Below are positions 1 to 11,848 of a stretch of DNA of 64,000 nt, in pieces (the stretch's first letter is position 1; every line of letters starts with the position of its first letter). The DNA lies in assembly GCA_032173965.1 (NCBI GenBank), contig CM063288.1, positions 11,264,501-11,328,500 on the forward strand. The letters are read 5' to 3'. Source of the stretch: Sitta carolinensis (Eukaryota; Chordata; Aves; Passeriformes; Sittidae). The position numbers and the translations under genes are program-made. Under the pieces are notes generated by a model. That model was not told the DNA's origin. It saw nothing but the letters and a program-made list of their open reading frames with translations, and did no database searches.

Positions 1-3000
1 TCGGGCACGAAGTTTGATTCAGTTTGAGTTAACCCTAATTGAGCACATTTGTGCAGCCAGGGCAGAAAGGGGAGGGAGATGCTACCAGGAAAGACAACTC
101 CAGAGTTCAAGAGGAGTCAGGGAACACAGCCTAAATCAGTCACAGGTTGGGGCTGTCAGCACTTCATGGCACAGACCTCCCTGTTGTTTGGCATGCCCCC
201 AGCTATTGTACATGTCCCAGCCCAGCACGGTGCTGGATACTGCACAGATGTGAGCTGAATAAAAATCCCAGGTCCCAGATACACCTACAGCCTGCGGATT
301 TAGGAGCAAAGCATGCCTCTCCCTCCCAGTGTGGTAATGACAGGTTTACTCTGCAGGGATCTCATTTCACTGGAAAGCCATTCATTCCAAGACATAACTA
401 CTAAAATGTTGATCACACCAAACCCTTGGACACTGGATGTCACAGATGCCTGCACTGTGTTAAATCATTTCTTTGCTACTGCAGGAGTGAAGTGACCCAG
501 GGTTCATTCCCACAGCAATTCCCTAGAATGACCTTGCCTTTTCCCATGGGGCAGTTTAATCAAGGGGACACAGCCAGTACCCAGAAGCAGCCCCACCCTC
601 TCTCTACTTTCTATTATCCAGAAAACCACTTTTGAATATGTGACAAATGCAGCCTTTCTGTGCTGGGAGTCCCTGGATTCCCCCTGCAGCTACATGGGCT
701 CAGCTCCCTGCAGGTACACTGCTGTCCCTCATTCCATGCCCTTCCCATGGTAATATTGGAGCTCTTCATCAGTATACTTCTAGTGCCAGCTGCAATTGCA
801 GAGCAAAACTCAACCTTCCCATAAACCATCCTCAGTGCTTGTGGCTCTGCTGTATCCTCAGCGCAGTGCAGGGTTTTTTTCTTCCTCTTACACTTAGCTT
901 CTTTAAAAGGCAAATGTTCAAAGAATTTTCCCAAATATTTCTCCGTTCTCTTATCAGTAACGCACAGACCACACCCAGAATCCACAGCTGGTATAAGGAG
1001 TCTGCATAAAACTCATCCTTAGTGCAAGTACTGAGTTGCTGATAGTGCTTGGTTATCACAAGAACCAGGTTTGGAGTTGATGAATCAGGAAAGAGGCTTT
1101 TGGCCACACCACAGATCCTTAATCTGGCTTCAGTTACTGCTAACAAGACGTGGAGAACACTTACAGAAGATGTGATGGACTTCACAAAGGAAGAAGAATT
1201 ACGATCCACGTTCCATCATGTGCTCTGGCATTGCTTCCTCTGAAAATTCCCAGAGTTTTGCTAACTGGGCAGCTGATCTGAAAGCCAAACTTCAGATGGT
1301 TCCATAAAGTTACCCCTTCCTTGTTCCTTTTTTTCTTCTACAGCAGTGGTAAAACAAGTTTGGTACCTCCTCTGTACTGCCACAAACCAGCTCCTTGTCT
1401 TCAGCCCTCCCAGTGACCTGCACACACACACAGCCTTTCTCTTCACCTGGGTGCAGCCTCCAGGGAGCTCAGGTTTATCAAGCCCTTTTCATGGGCATGA
1501 GCGCTCAAATGCAGACCCAGTGTTGGGGGCAGGACAGGTCTTGTTCACATGGATCCTATCTCTACACACCAGATTGGCAAGTACCCACGTCCTGCAAGTC
1601 TGACCCTGTGCTAGAGGGGGCAGAAATATTTCTGAGCCCTCTGCTGGCATCTCATGTCCCAGGTATTTCTGTACAGCTCCCAGCAGAAATTTGTTGTATT
1701 CTGCCATACACAGGGAAGCAGAGAAACACAGCAGCAGAGTTATTAAAGAAATAATACAAAAGGAAGACAGGAAAGGTTTAACCGTGCCTTGCACAGTGCT
1801 CCCACACTGCTGCAGTGTGATGCCTTAATATTTTCTGCCTCCTGCAGCTCAATTTCCTCTGTGCATATACAGCCCTGTGCATCACACAAGCTAAATGATT
1901 TTTTTTTTTTTAATACTAGCATGAAAAACCCTATCAGTCAGTAGGATTAACATACTACTTGTCTAATACACTGCAGAGCTGTTTAGACCATTAGGTGCCA
2001 GAAGGTCTTCTCAGATAGAAAAGAAGAAAAGGAATTCAAATGTCTGGAATAAATGGTAACTTGTAGCAAACAGCAAAAACAAGTTTAAGAGAATAAATTT
2101 GCAAGCACCTCCGATACAAATACAGACTAATACTTGATAGAAGGAGACCTGTGTGACTGGACTGAAAATCAGGAAGGAATTGTACCACAAATGGAAATAA
2201 GGTGGCATTTCTGAAGACAAGTATAGACAAACAGATCAAACACGGAGCGGTAGAGGTGTGCGTGCAAAGCTAAGGCACAAAATGAACTACAGCTAGCAAG
2301 GGGACATTAAAGGCAATAAGAAAATGTGTTAGAAATGTTATCAATACTGGAGAAAGAAGAAGGAAAATGAAAAGCTGTTATTTAGACCAGAAAACAAACA
2401 GACAAAAGCTCATCCAGAGAAGCCAGGAAACTTGTGTCCTTTTTGTTATTTTCACTAAAAAAATAAATTGCAGCAAGGTATGCAACACCTTTCAAATGAA
2501 CCTGCAGGAGTCTGTGTGAAATGAGACAAAAACTGCTTAAATAATATTTAGATATCTCAAATGTGCTCAGATCATCAGAGTCTGATGAAATTCACCTTTA
2601 AGTGCTGGATACCATATTGAGCTACTTGCCTTGTGAAGGGCAAAAGCAGAGCAAGCATCACCACTGCCTTTAAAAAAGAAGATTGTTCCTTCAGGAGTGT
2701 TCCTCCATAGCAAGAGAGATACTTGATCAGATAATCCCTTCTAAGCACCAAAATGAGAATAAGGATTACAAAACAGCCATTTTAGATTGGAAAAATGCTC
2801 TTAAACCAGACCATTTTATTCTTTGGCAAGGAGAGTTAACAGCTAGAGCAGCTCTGTATGTGATATATCCTAACTCTAGTGTCTCAGATCTCTCACAAGA
2901 AAATAGGGTCCATGTGAAATGCCCATAATAGTGGACAACTGGGAAATCCCTCTAAGAGTATCAGTGATTTTCCATCAGATTAGGAAAGCATTGAAACATG

Positions 3001-3600
3001 CAGGTCCTCAGCTTTTCCAAGAGCAAAGAAAACTTCAGCATAGCCAGTATGGTGCCCTTGTTTGTGCTCAAAACCAGGGTGAAGAAGCCTGGGGGACAAC
3101 TGGGTAGGAATCAAAAATGGTGTTGCAAAGTGGGAGAAACCATTTTACAACTCTGGAATGAAAATAATTTCATTTGGGAAAGAAGAATACCAAATGCTAC
3201 TCCTTTCCATTGACAGGAAAAAACAGAGAGATGAACTATAATTCATTTTTGTTGAGGATAAGATGAGAGAAGTAACTGACTCTTTTCAATAAAGAATATT
3301 TGAGGCTCCTTTTTCCAGTTTCCCTTTCAGTGAGGACAGATGAGCATTGGAACAGAGATGGTGTGGCTCAGCCTGCAGGGTTCAGACAACCCATGATGTC
3401 TGTTATATAAAAATGCATTAGGGACTACATAAAGATCAGGTCCTGTCCCAGACCAGGCATATGGATGAGGTGCTTTCCTGAGTTTCTGTGAAAGTCTTGT
3501 GCCAAACAACTTCACCTGGTAGGCATGAAAGGGAGGACTGCTTTCTGTAAGATTTCCTCTTTTCTGAATTATCCTTTATGCAACTGGGGAGTCTGTTGGA
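1..3600. other. Non-coding stretch, nothing recognised
   Basis: AT-rich DNA with no supported gene. Open frames are 60-125 codons, on both strands, and overlap one another with no family resemblance. The only compositional oddity is a T13 tract near 1899-1911. I see no CR1, MIR-like or LTR match here. Confidence 0.6.
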
Positions 3601-3630
3601 TGATTCATGTTTAAATGATTCATGTTTAAA
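3601..3630. repeat. 15-bp exact tandem duplication
   Basis: The unit tgattcatgtttaaa occurs twice, head to tail, at 3601-3615 and 3616-3630, with no mismatch. Two copies only, so this is a small local duplication (probably replication slippage) rather than a satellite array. Exact identity suggests it is fairly recent or under little decay. Confidence 0.9.
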
Positions 3631-4029
3631 TTCAGCTACCAGATGCCCTGCATAACCAGAAGTTCCCATGAATACATTTTGCTATGATTTTCAGTTCATA
3701 ATTTTTTTTTTCTGGTTCCCAAATCATCAGAAAGAGAATCTGCATTTTCAGGTTGCTTTTACAATCCTCACATTCTCACCACTCCCTTCTGCACTACTGT
3801 ACACCTTAATCTGTTTATAGTCAACCAAACTCTTCATTTTTACCTGAATTCATCTCATGGTACAATCCCTTCCTTATTTTCAGCTCAGCCACATTTGTCA
3901 TTTAATAATGAGTCTTATTTTTCATTCATATACACTGGCCATACTTTTACAGCCCTTTTATCATATATGCAAGTTTCTGAGATAAGGTTTTAAGAAACTA
4001 GATGAATGTGTGGCAGCAACCCTTTGGGC
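3631..4029. other. Non-coding stretch, nothing recognised
   Basis: T-rich sequence between the small tandem duplication and a CR1 remnant. No ORF, repeat family or regulatory motif that I can support. Confidence 0.5.
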
Positions 4030-4107
4030 TTAATGACCAGACCCTGGAAGGTCGTGATAACCTCTGGAGGTCTCTTCTGGCTTATTTTCTCCAATTCTTT
4101 GATCACA
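4030..4107 (+). mobile_element. CR1 LINE 3'-end remnant (plus strand)
   Basis: The stretch around 4052-4080 (gataacctctggaggtctct and following) closely matches the CR1 3'-UTR end of birds, where a 'gacctctggaggtc.cttcc' block precedes the tail. The tail follows at 4093-4105 as attctttgatcac, a decayed version of the ATTCTATG-type octamer repeat that ends CR1. Only the last 80 bp or so are recognisable, as expected for a severely 5'-truncated, old copy. No coding capacity. It lies in opposite orientation to the CR1 remnant about 0.85 kb downstream. The left edge is uncertain. Confidence 0.65.
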
Positions 4108-4954
4108 AGAAAGAGCAGGACTTAACTGATTTATTCAGATCAAGAGTGGTTTCCATTGCCTGCAGACTTCTCCCAAACTTCAAAGTAATTTAAGAAAATG
4201 ATGTATCAAATCATTTGAACAACCAGGAAAATACGCCAGAAGCCTTCAAACGCACATCTCTCCTCTATTCACCAGCCATTACAGACTCAAAACTGTGAAG
4301 GCATTTAGATTAATGCCACTAACAATATCAAGTTCCTAATCTGTATTTAAGAGCCTGTCATCTGGTCACAAGTCAACCTCTAACAATCGGAGAAACTTCT
4401 CATCCCTCCTTGTGCCTTTTTGCCTTCAATTTCTCCTACTACCAGCAAGAAGTAATCTTTAAAATCTTCCTCACCAGCTTGGGCTTCCTTTGCAGGTTGT
4501 GGTGTGCTGTCCCCCTCTGCCATTCCAGCTGCTTCCTGTGCCTGGACGTCCCCAGCTCTGTGGTGCCTGAAGATGAACCTCGTTGAGCAATCCTGGCTCT
4601 CTTTCACCGTGCAGTTAATGTTTCACTTCTCAACAGCAGTCCTTTGGCCACTAATATAATAGTTAAACTTCCATTTATTTCTGATCTGAAGTCATCTCTG
4701 CTCAGCTATCAAATGTCGTAGGGAATCTGCCTTTCTTTAATACAGCCTCTGAGGCTGCATGGCACCTTTCATGGATGTTCACGATCAATCACTTCACACC
4801 ACAGCTACACTATCTTTCAATAAAATTACTACTTCTGGTTGAGGATAGGAACTGGCTCTGTGACTAGACAGGAACTACAGCTGGCCATAAATCCAAATTT
4901 TTGACACTGTACACCAGCAACAGAGCTGGTCCTAGCTATACATGTCTTTTACTA
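4108..4954. other. Non-coding stretch between two CR1 remnants
   Basis: No supported gene. A 75-codon minus-strand open frame (4380-4607) has a somewhat protein-like acidic composition but matches no family I know. Nothing else is recognisable. Confidence 0.5.
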
Positions 4955-5150
4955 TCATAGAATCACAGAACATTTTGGGCTGGAGGGGACCTTCAAAGTC
5001 CATCCATTCTAACTCCTCTGCAATAAGCAGGATATCATCAACTAGATCAGGTTGCTTAGAGCCCTGGCAAACCTGACTTGTGAATGTTTTCACAGATGGG
5101 GCACCTAGTGTTTACAGTTGTGAGAAGACACAGGGTTTCACCAACCTTTG
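4955..5150 (-). mobile_element. CR1 LINE 3'-end remnant (minus strand)
   Basis: Read on the plus strand, this begins with atcatagaatcacagaac, the reverse complement of the CR1 tail octamers. The CR1 3'-UTR body follows in order: 'gggctggaggggaccttcaa', 'aactagatcaggttgc', 'agccctggcaaacctg', then a 'gatggggca' block. After about 5105 the match decays, but a 'tttcaccaacc' block still aligns with the CR1 order. The element is on the minus strand, with its 3' end at 4955, and is truncated at 5'. Bird CR1 copies are normally short 3' fragments, so this is typical. It encodes nothing. Confidence 0.88.
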
Positions 5151-7996
5151 ACAGACTTGCTTCAGTTCCCAGTTCTTCACATAGCACACAAGAAAGCAAA
5201 TACAACATTGACAAGCTGTTCCCCCAGACTCTTTTTCACCTTCAAGCCATGAGCTGCTTGAAGGAAAATCAACCATTTTTCTACTGCACTACCACTGCTT
5301 ACTCATTTCTGCTTTCCCCCATAACCTCCTGTAAACTGCTGTGACTCTTTCAGAGAGGTTTTAGGAAAACTCTTCTGCAGGGGAAACCCCCAGCTATTTT
5401 CTGCAGACACAGAAGTAGTTTAGAGTGAGTTCATCAGAAGAGTAAAATGGGGTCTCTATCACCCAACAACATGGCCTTGAAGTCATCTGCATCCTTCACC
5501 TTTTTATTGCATTCAAGTCCCACCTGCTTCAAGGCCCCATAACTATCATCATCACCTCAAGATAAAGTCAAGGCTACAAATAGGCAGTCAGTTCCTGATG
5601 AACTCTGCTATTAGATGGACATAGGATGATCCAGTAGAATTGGGCAGGAGGACTAGAAAGATGCACTAGGGAAACACTAAGAGACACCTGAATTTAAGAG
5701 TGAAGAGAAGCATACAACTACAGCTACCATGTGCAATAGTGAGAAGCCTAAGCTGATTACAATCAAAGTCCAAAATGAAATGACGAATAAATTCCTTCGT
5801 ATGATGATTCATTTGATAGAGCAACAAGGGATGCAAAGCCTGAAGTGAAAGACGAAGAAGAGCATGAACAACTCATAAAAAGATGATGGTAAATTGTGAG
5901 GGGCTTGTGAAAGGAGGATTGAAGCAAAACTTTAATAATGGCTACAAAAGAGCAGGCTGTGCACAGAAGAGATATTAAAGAAAAGATAGATGGTAAGTAG
6001 AATTTAAATCTGTAATGTAGGAAGTATGGCCAGGATCCAGGGAGTGTTATTCATATTATAAGAAGATATAGAATAGATAAGTACAAAGCACAGCATGGCA
6101 AAGCCAGCAGCATGACACTCTGGGCAAGCACTGTGAAAAACAAGCAGAAAAGACATATGAGCACTACAGGCCAGACAATGCAATAGAGAAGAAAAGCTGG
6201 AGGGAGAATAGTTATCAGAAAAAGTAAAAAAGCTTCACTTAGTAATGCTTGTGACGTATATTAGAAGATTGGGGTAGGGAGAGAGGGGAACACATGAGGA
6301 AGTGCTTTTATTTCTGAACAATTATTTAAGAGGCCATCATAGCAAGGAAAAATTAGGATTTTTCTCTTCATTGAAGGGAATGTTCAAGCAAAACACACAG
6401 GGCATGAGAGAGCTGAGGCAGGAAATTAAGAAAAATCAGCACAAACAAAATACAACCGTGAATTTAAATTACTTTCTAGGCTCTCAAGATGAGAGTATCA
6501 CAAAACCACTGAACAAAAAGAAGGCTGGTTCCAGAATAAGACTTGTGATCTTTCAGAACAGACCACTGAATAACAGCAAGTGAAGGAAAGCTATATATTG
6601 CCTAGAAAATCAGGAATAATTTAACTATTCAGGCTGTCAGTCTGAAGATGGGCTAAGGGACCTCTTGAATCATTTTACAGATATTTTCCGCTCCACTTCT
6701 AAGATATACTTGTTGCTATGATATAAGGTACCATGCACTGACTGGTAGCACTGGTTTCAATAAGTTCAAGACATAGAGAAAATGTACATACAGGTGCCCC
6801 AGGCAATGGGAACATTTCCAGTCCCTGGGACGCTGCTGTGTTCTGCCCTTCATGATAGTCCTTTGTTCCCCCTTTATAGAAATTTAAGGCATTTTAGGAA
6901 TGCTGCCCACTGCTTAGAGACAGTTCCTAGTTGAAACAATAGCTATTTTTAGTGTTCACCTAGGTATGTAAAGTCAGCAACAGAGAGAGTGCTCTGGAAA
7001 AAAAACAAATGCAGAAAAGGAGAGCCAAGAGACGAGTGTGGGTGCATGTGAGCTCAGTTTCTAACTCAGTGCTGTTTGTCTCTCTCGGGTGCAAATGATC
7101 AGTTCTGACTGTCACGAAGTGTACTCAGGCACCCAGTGCCATTCCTGTTGGTACTGAGGTTACCTGCCTGGCTCAGGGCCAACTCAGGCTCTCTGTTCAA
7201 AACTTCTGAATATCAGAGAGAGCCTGGAAACAGAAAGATCTAAACATTTACCCAGTCCACTTGCCTGGAACTGAGGCTGGGTCGTCCCCTTCCTGATGTG
7301 AGAAGGTGGGAGGTGGTCCCCTGCAGCTGGAAGAAAGATGTATGTGGTGAGGCAGAAGTTTGGAAAAACACTTGAGGACCATTTGGTGTCCCAAGAACAT
7401 TTTCTCCCTGGTGGTTTCAGAAGCAGATCTCACATAGTGCCTTTCAGCAGCAGGACTCGGGTCATCTCACTGAGCAGACATCCGTACCTCCATTTCAAAA
7501 AGGAGCAAAAGAAGGAAGAGACATCCCGATGAAGGTAGACTCTGCTGAAACCTCTTGCATTCCAGCCCAGCAGTCTGTCCGTTAAGCTGCCCCGCCTGCA
7601 GTATTATCAGAGCAAGCAAGAAACAGCTACTGATCTATTGTGCCACAGGCTCTGAGGGACAGCTCAGCCACTGCAGACATCACAGTCTGCAGCAGCCTGG
7701 GTATGGAGGAATGCTGAAAGACAGCTGCACCCAGTGTCTCAGCCATGCCGTGGGTGCATTGCCCTACTCTGTCCTCACTTCCAGCCTCTGGGACAGGTAC
7801 TGCCTTGGGAATTTCTCTTTCTGCCCTGATCTCTCAGCTGACCAGTAGCTCTCTTCCAGTCGTGTGCACAGAATCCATCCTGCTCCTGAGTAAAATGCTG
7901 CTTTTACTGGCTTCAGTGAGGCAGTTGTTACTGAGAAACCAGAAATCCTATAACTACTCTATTCCTCACAGCCAGCTCACAGGGATGCCTGGAACT
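5151..7996. other. Non-coding stretch, nothing recognised
   Basis: From about 5.7 to 6.6 kb the plus strand is purine-rich (many gaag/agaa runs), but I could not tie it to a repeat family. Open frames are under 100 codons and unconvincing. No RNA gene or repeat array seen. Confidence 0.55.
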
Positions 7997-8014
7997 GGGG
8001 GTGGGGTGGGTGGG
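7997..8014 (+). other. G-quadruplex motif
   Basis: Four G tracts separated by single thymines: G5 (7997-8001), G4 (8003-8006), G3 (8008-8010) and G3 (8012-8014). Tracts of at least three Gs with 1-nt loops are the configuration known to fold most stably as a parallel quadruplex. A further GGG follows at 8023-8025. There is no adjacent gene or CpG island, so no role can be assigned from context. Confidence 0.8.
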
Positions 8015-10249
8015 TGACTATTGGGCGGTGAAGGAGGGGCTACAGCATGTTACAGCAGGACCCTGGGGTTTGGCTCTGACTACGCTGCTGGTCAGGCCCT
8101 TGAGCACTTATTTCAAGTTTCCTAGCCTTAACTGCACTGCCCATAAAACAAGCGCCAAGCAGCATAATCTCCTGTACATCTGGGGCAAGTGATTTCATTC
8201 ATTAATCTGGATACTGGACTAAGAAAACCTCAGAGAAGGCATGAATTCCAGTTTTTCCAATTTTTTTTCCATACACCCACAGTACACAGCCTGTTTGTTG
8301 TTCTCTGCAAGTTTTCCGGACATAATGCACTGCACAATTTCAAATCTTTGAATCACAGAGAGGGTATTCTCACCATAACCCAGCACACAGCTGATTTTTA
8401 AACTATGGTTTAAGTCAGATTGCAGTTGTGTAATCTGTATTTCATCAAGGCAAGCTGCCAGGGACAGAGAAGATGTAAATCCCAAAAATACCTCTGTTCT
8501 GATGTAAAAAAGCCTTCCAGATATAATCCACAGAGATCCCAGCTCTCTGACAGTGGCCCCTCCCAGATGCAAGCACTGACAGACATGATACGACCTTCTG
8601 TATTCCAGGGTCTGTCATTTCCACTGAGTTGTTAATCAGATCCTCCCCACCCAGCTTCCTCTACCACCACACCAAAGGCCAGGCAGATTAGAGCTCGTCC
8701 AAGATTCATTAACTCTGGTTCCCTGCATTTTCATAACAAGATTGCAGTGCCATCTCTTCTTTTCAGCCTCCCCCCACAGTGACCATGGGGATCAATTTGC
8801 TAACACAGTGAGTGGGAGAAGCTCTTCACCAGCTCCGGGAGAAGTGCAGTCATGTGGGTTTTCTCTGCATCAGGTCCCAGAGGAACTGACACAAAATTAG
8901 AGATATTTTTGCTTTTTTTACTGTTTATCTAACCATACAGAGTTTGGGTCTCCAGAGTCCCTAACACTTTGTAGCACAATTCCTTTTGTTCTGGCCATCC
9001 TGTGCCCAGGGCAGTTTGTTCTCTACTGGCACTCATGACAAATCCCCTCAGAGTTTGGAAGTGATGAGAGTTATACTCTCATAGAAGGAAGAATTAATCT
9101 GTGACTCTTCATCCTTATGCTAACTCCCAAAAAAAGGTCCTTTTCTCCTAGGAGATGAGTGGCATCTGATCCACCTGACATCAGTGGGACCAGGAGTGCT
9201 CGGCCTACCCTTGAAGCCACCCCAAAGCACATGTTGTCTTCCTCCTCCTCAACCATCCTTCTCCCAGATCTCCAGTCTCATTACTTTAACTGGAGCACAT
9301 CTTCTGGCTATGACTGAATACTGAATTAGGCATTTGCTTTAATCCTCCTCTATCCCCAGCCTGTCTCCTTCCCCCTGGGATCTTGCATGGGGTTGTGCCC
9401 ACCACTCAACAGCTGAGTTCTGCATCACATACCTGCAAACACTGTGTGCTTCTCTTGTGCAAACAGCAACCCTGAACAAAGAAATGGTTTTTCCATGGGC
9501 ACACAAACCCAACTCTGGTGTTCTCCAGCTTGTGGTCACCCAGAAGCCATAGAGCAGTGCTGAATGTGTGGGGCAGCAGCATGCCATATACCCAAGCAGC
9601 AGGCAGTGGTGTATATGAATACAGCCACTGCAGTCTCATCTGTGTTGTGTGACAAGTGGGGATGTTGTTTCCACCCCAGCTGGTGCACAGTGGTGCTGGG
9701 ATACACTGGTACAGGCTTTCCATCACTCTTTCCACCTCCTGTGCCCACAGCTGTCTTTGCTGTCTGGCATTCAGTCTTTACATGTCTCCTTAGTAAACAG
9801 AGGAGACCACACTGTCAGAGAAATCAATTAGTGACAACATTTAATAACTTTGATAAATCCATGCCCAAAAATGGAAACACCTTCTCCACAACCTCCAGCT
9901 ACACCTATTTTACATGAGAAGATCTAGCCATGCCAGTCCTTTAAGATGCAGACTGCCACTTGAGTGAATTGAATGCATTCAATTGACTTCAAAGAACCTT
10001 TGAGTGCTCAGCAACTTGCAAGAGATTTGTTTATAGAAATAATCACTTTCAGAAAAAAAGTGTACATGGCACTTTTTCCTCTATCTCCCATTCAGTTTTA
10101 CCTCTAACAGTACATCACAAGAGACTCAACATGGAATGGCTTGGCATTGTATTCATCTAGAAATATTTCTTTCCTGTATAAACTCAGACTAATATTAATT
10201 CTCTCCAAGATAAAGGCAGCTAAAAATAATTTGAGGGCATAAAACCACT
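8015..10249. other. Non-coding stretch, nothing recognised
   Basis: No supported gene, repeat or RNA. Several 60-117-codon frames overlap on both strands around 9.3-9.9 kb and are mutual shadows without family resemblance. Confidence 0.55.
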
Positions 10250-10570
10250 TTTCAGCATTCCTGACACTTCCCATTGTTAACAAACAGATGATCTTATAAT
10301 GGTAAAGTCAGAGGAATAATTCCTCTCTTATACGAGGTCTGATTGACTAGACATGACAGATGGTGTTTTTATTACTTTCTGTTCTAAAAGAGGCCTCATC
10401 TAATGCAGTCCAAGCTGTGTTATGAGTCTTAACCTCTCAGATAAGCAAACCCTGTTTCATCAGGTTAATGGATCCTTACTTGATTCAGGAAGGCAATTTT
10501 CCTTAAAGTTATTCTAATCAAGTACTCAAAGCCCAAACTGTCCTGCCTGATTGACTGCCAGCAATGTGTA
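10250..10570. promoter_or_regulatory. Possible enhancer-like motif cluster
   Basis: Several vertebrate developmental factor motifs lie close together. There is a SOX-type ccattgtt at 10271-10278 running into a fork-head-like gttaacaaaca at 10276-10286. A 15-bp near-palindrome gaggaataattcctc lies at 10311-10325. A PBX-type tgattgac (10340-10347) is followed at 7 nt by a MEIS-type tgacag (10354-10359), and a second tgattgac lies at 10548-10555. Short motifs occur often by chance, so this is a suggestion, not an annotation of function. It is single-copy-looking DNA with no repeat match. Confidence 0.2.
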
Positions 10571-11823
10571 AATCTCTCTACTAAAAACCATATTTATTTT
10601 CAAAGAGGTAAAGCAAGTTATTATTACTATCATTACAGAACCAATTCTATCTTGTATTCAGGGGCTTCTCCTATACTGGCTTTTACCACAGTTGCAGAAT
10701 TAAAGACAAAAGTATAGTTAATGGAGCCTTTCTCTCAACAGTTTTGCTAAATAACAGGCAGGGAAGGAAAATTAGAGAGGTAGCCTGCTGTCTATTGATA
10801 CCCCCTCAATTAACTGCCCCTATAGCAATAACATCTGACCCTAATCAGCACAGAACTCTTCAAGCAGACTCACTCCAGAGTGTCTTCCTGCATGGGCCCC
10901 CAAATTGAGGGCTGCCAGCTCCAATAGCTTTGCCAGTAGGCTGAGAAACGACAGAGGACTATCCACTTTCTCAAAGAAAAGCTGTGAGGGAAACCCAGCA
11001 CCTGAAGGATTCTCCCTGTGAGCGCCATCTCCTGTATGGCGTGTGGCTGCAGAGGTGGTTTGGTGGTACAGCTTCATGGGAGTGCAGGGCCAGCACAGAC
11101 AGAGAGAAGGATCAGGGTCTGCTGCCTCGGCTCCTTGCTGACCCGCTCACTCCAGGCAGAAGCCCTGCAGCCACGGGGCTATCCAGGCTGCTTAAAGAAG
11201 CAGATGGGAGGCCTGACCTCTTCCACTTACTGCAAGACTGGTCTAGCAGCTGAGCCCATGTGAGAACAAGGAGAAGAGCAATCACCTCAAGGCTGTGCAG
11301 AAAACACATAGAATTCTTCCACAGAAACAAGAACTGAGTCCACAGCTCCTGAAAGATCGTTCAGTCAGTGCTTTTACTTCTCAATGCACGCATTAGCTTT
11401 CACGCAGCCTCAAAAGCAGAATTGGTAGCCCTGATGCCCCATCAGACATTCAGTATTGGATTTCCACCTCCAGAATCTGATCCCCAGGAGCCTTAGCTGG
11501 CATTTGCAGAGCAGGCAAAATGAGCTTCATAACAACAAAAAAGTTCCTTTGCAATTTTCAGGGAAGCTGAGCTGTTTTCCTTATGGCTCTGCTGAAGTTA
11601 TTGATGCCTCGAATGAAACAATCAGTCTCAATAATTTTTATTTACCAGCCACCAGATTTTTAAGGTTTTGTCATGCAGAGAATTGCATTGTTATATCAAG
11701 ACAGGCATCTTAAAAACAATGATTATTCTGCAGGAATGATAAAGGTATGGATAGCAGCTGAAAATGGAGTATTTGAATCAGAGACTCCCAAGCCAAAAAG
11801 TCAGAAGTATAGCTTGACTCAGG
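10571..11823. other. Non-coding stretch, nothing recognised
   Basis: No supported gene or repeat family. A few overlapping frames of 70-90 codons near 10.98-11.33 kb lie on opposite strands and look like chance. Confidence 0.5.
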
Positions 11824-11848
11824 CTCAAGCTTCCTCAAGCTTCCTCAA
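11824..11848. repeat. Short 10-bp tandem repeat (2.5 copies)
   Basis: The unit ctcaagcttc is repeated at 11824-11833 and 11834-11843 and begins a third time at 11844-11848. Perfect but very short; a slippage product with no array behaviour. Confidence 0.8.

Noticed and set aside
4380..4607. 75-codon minus-strand frame with an acidic, protein-like end
   Set aside because: I could not match it to any protein or to the CR1 ORFs. Too short to support without homology.
5462..5545. Minus-strand frame of about 25 codons with a Lys/Asp-rich, exon-like texture
   Set aside because: Closed by stops on both sides, without clear acceptor and donor signals. Probably chance.
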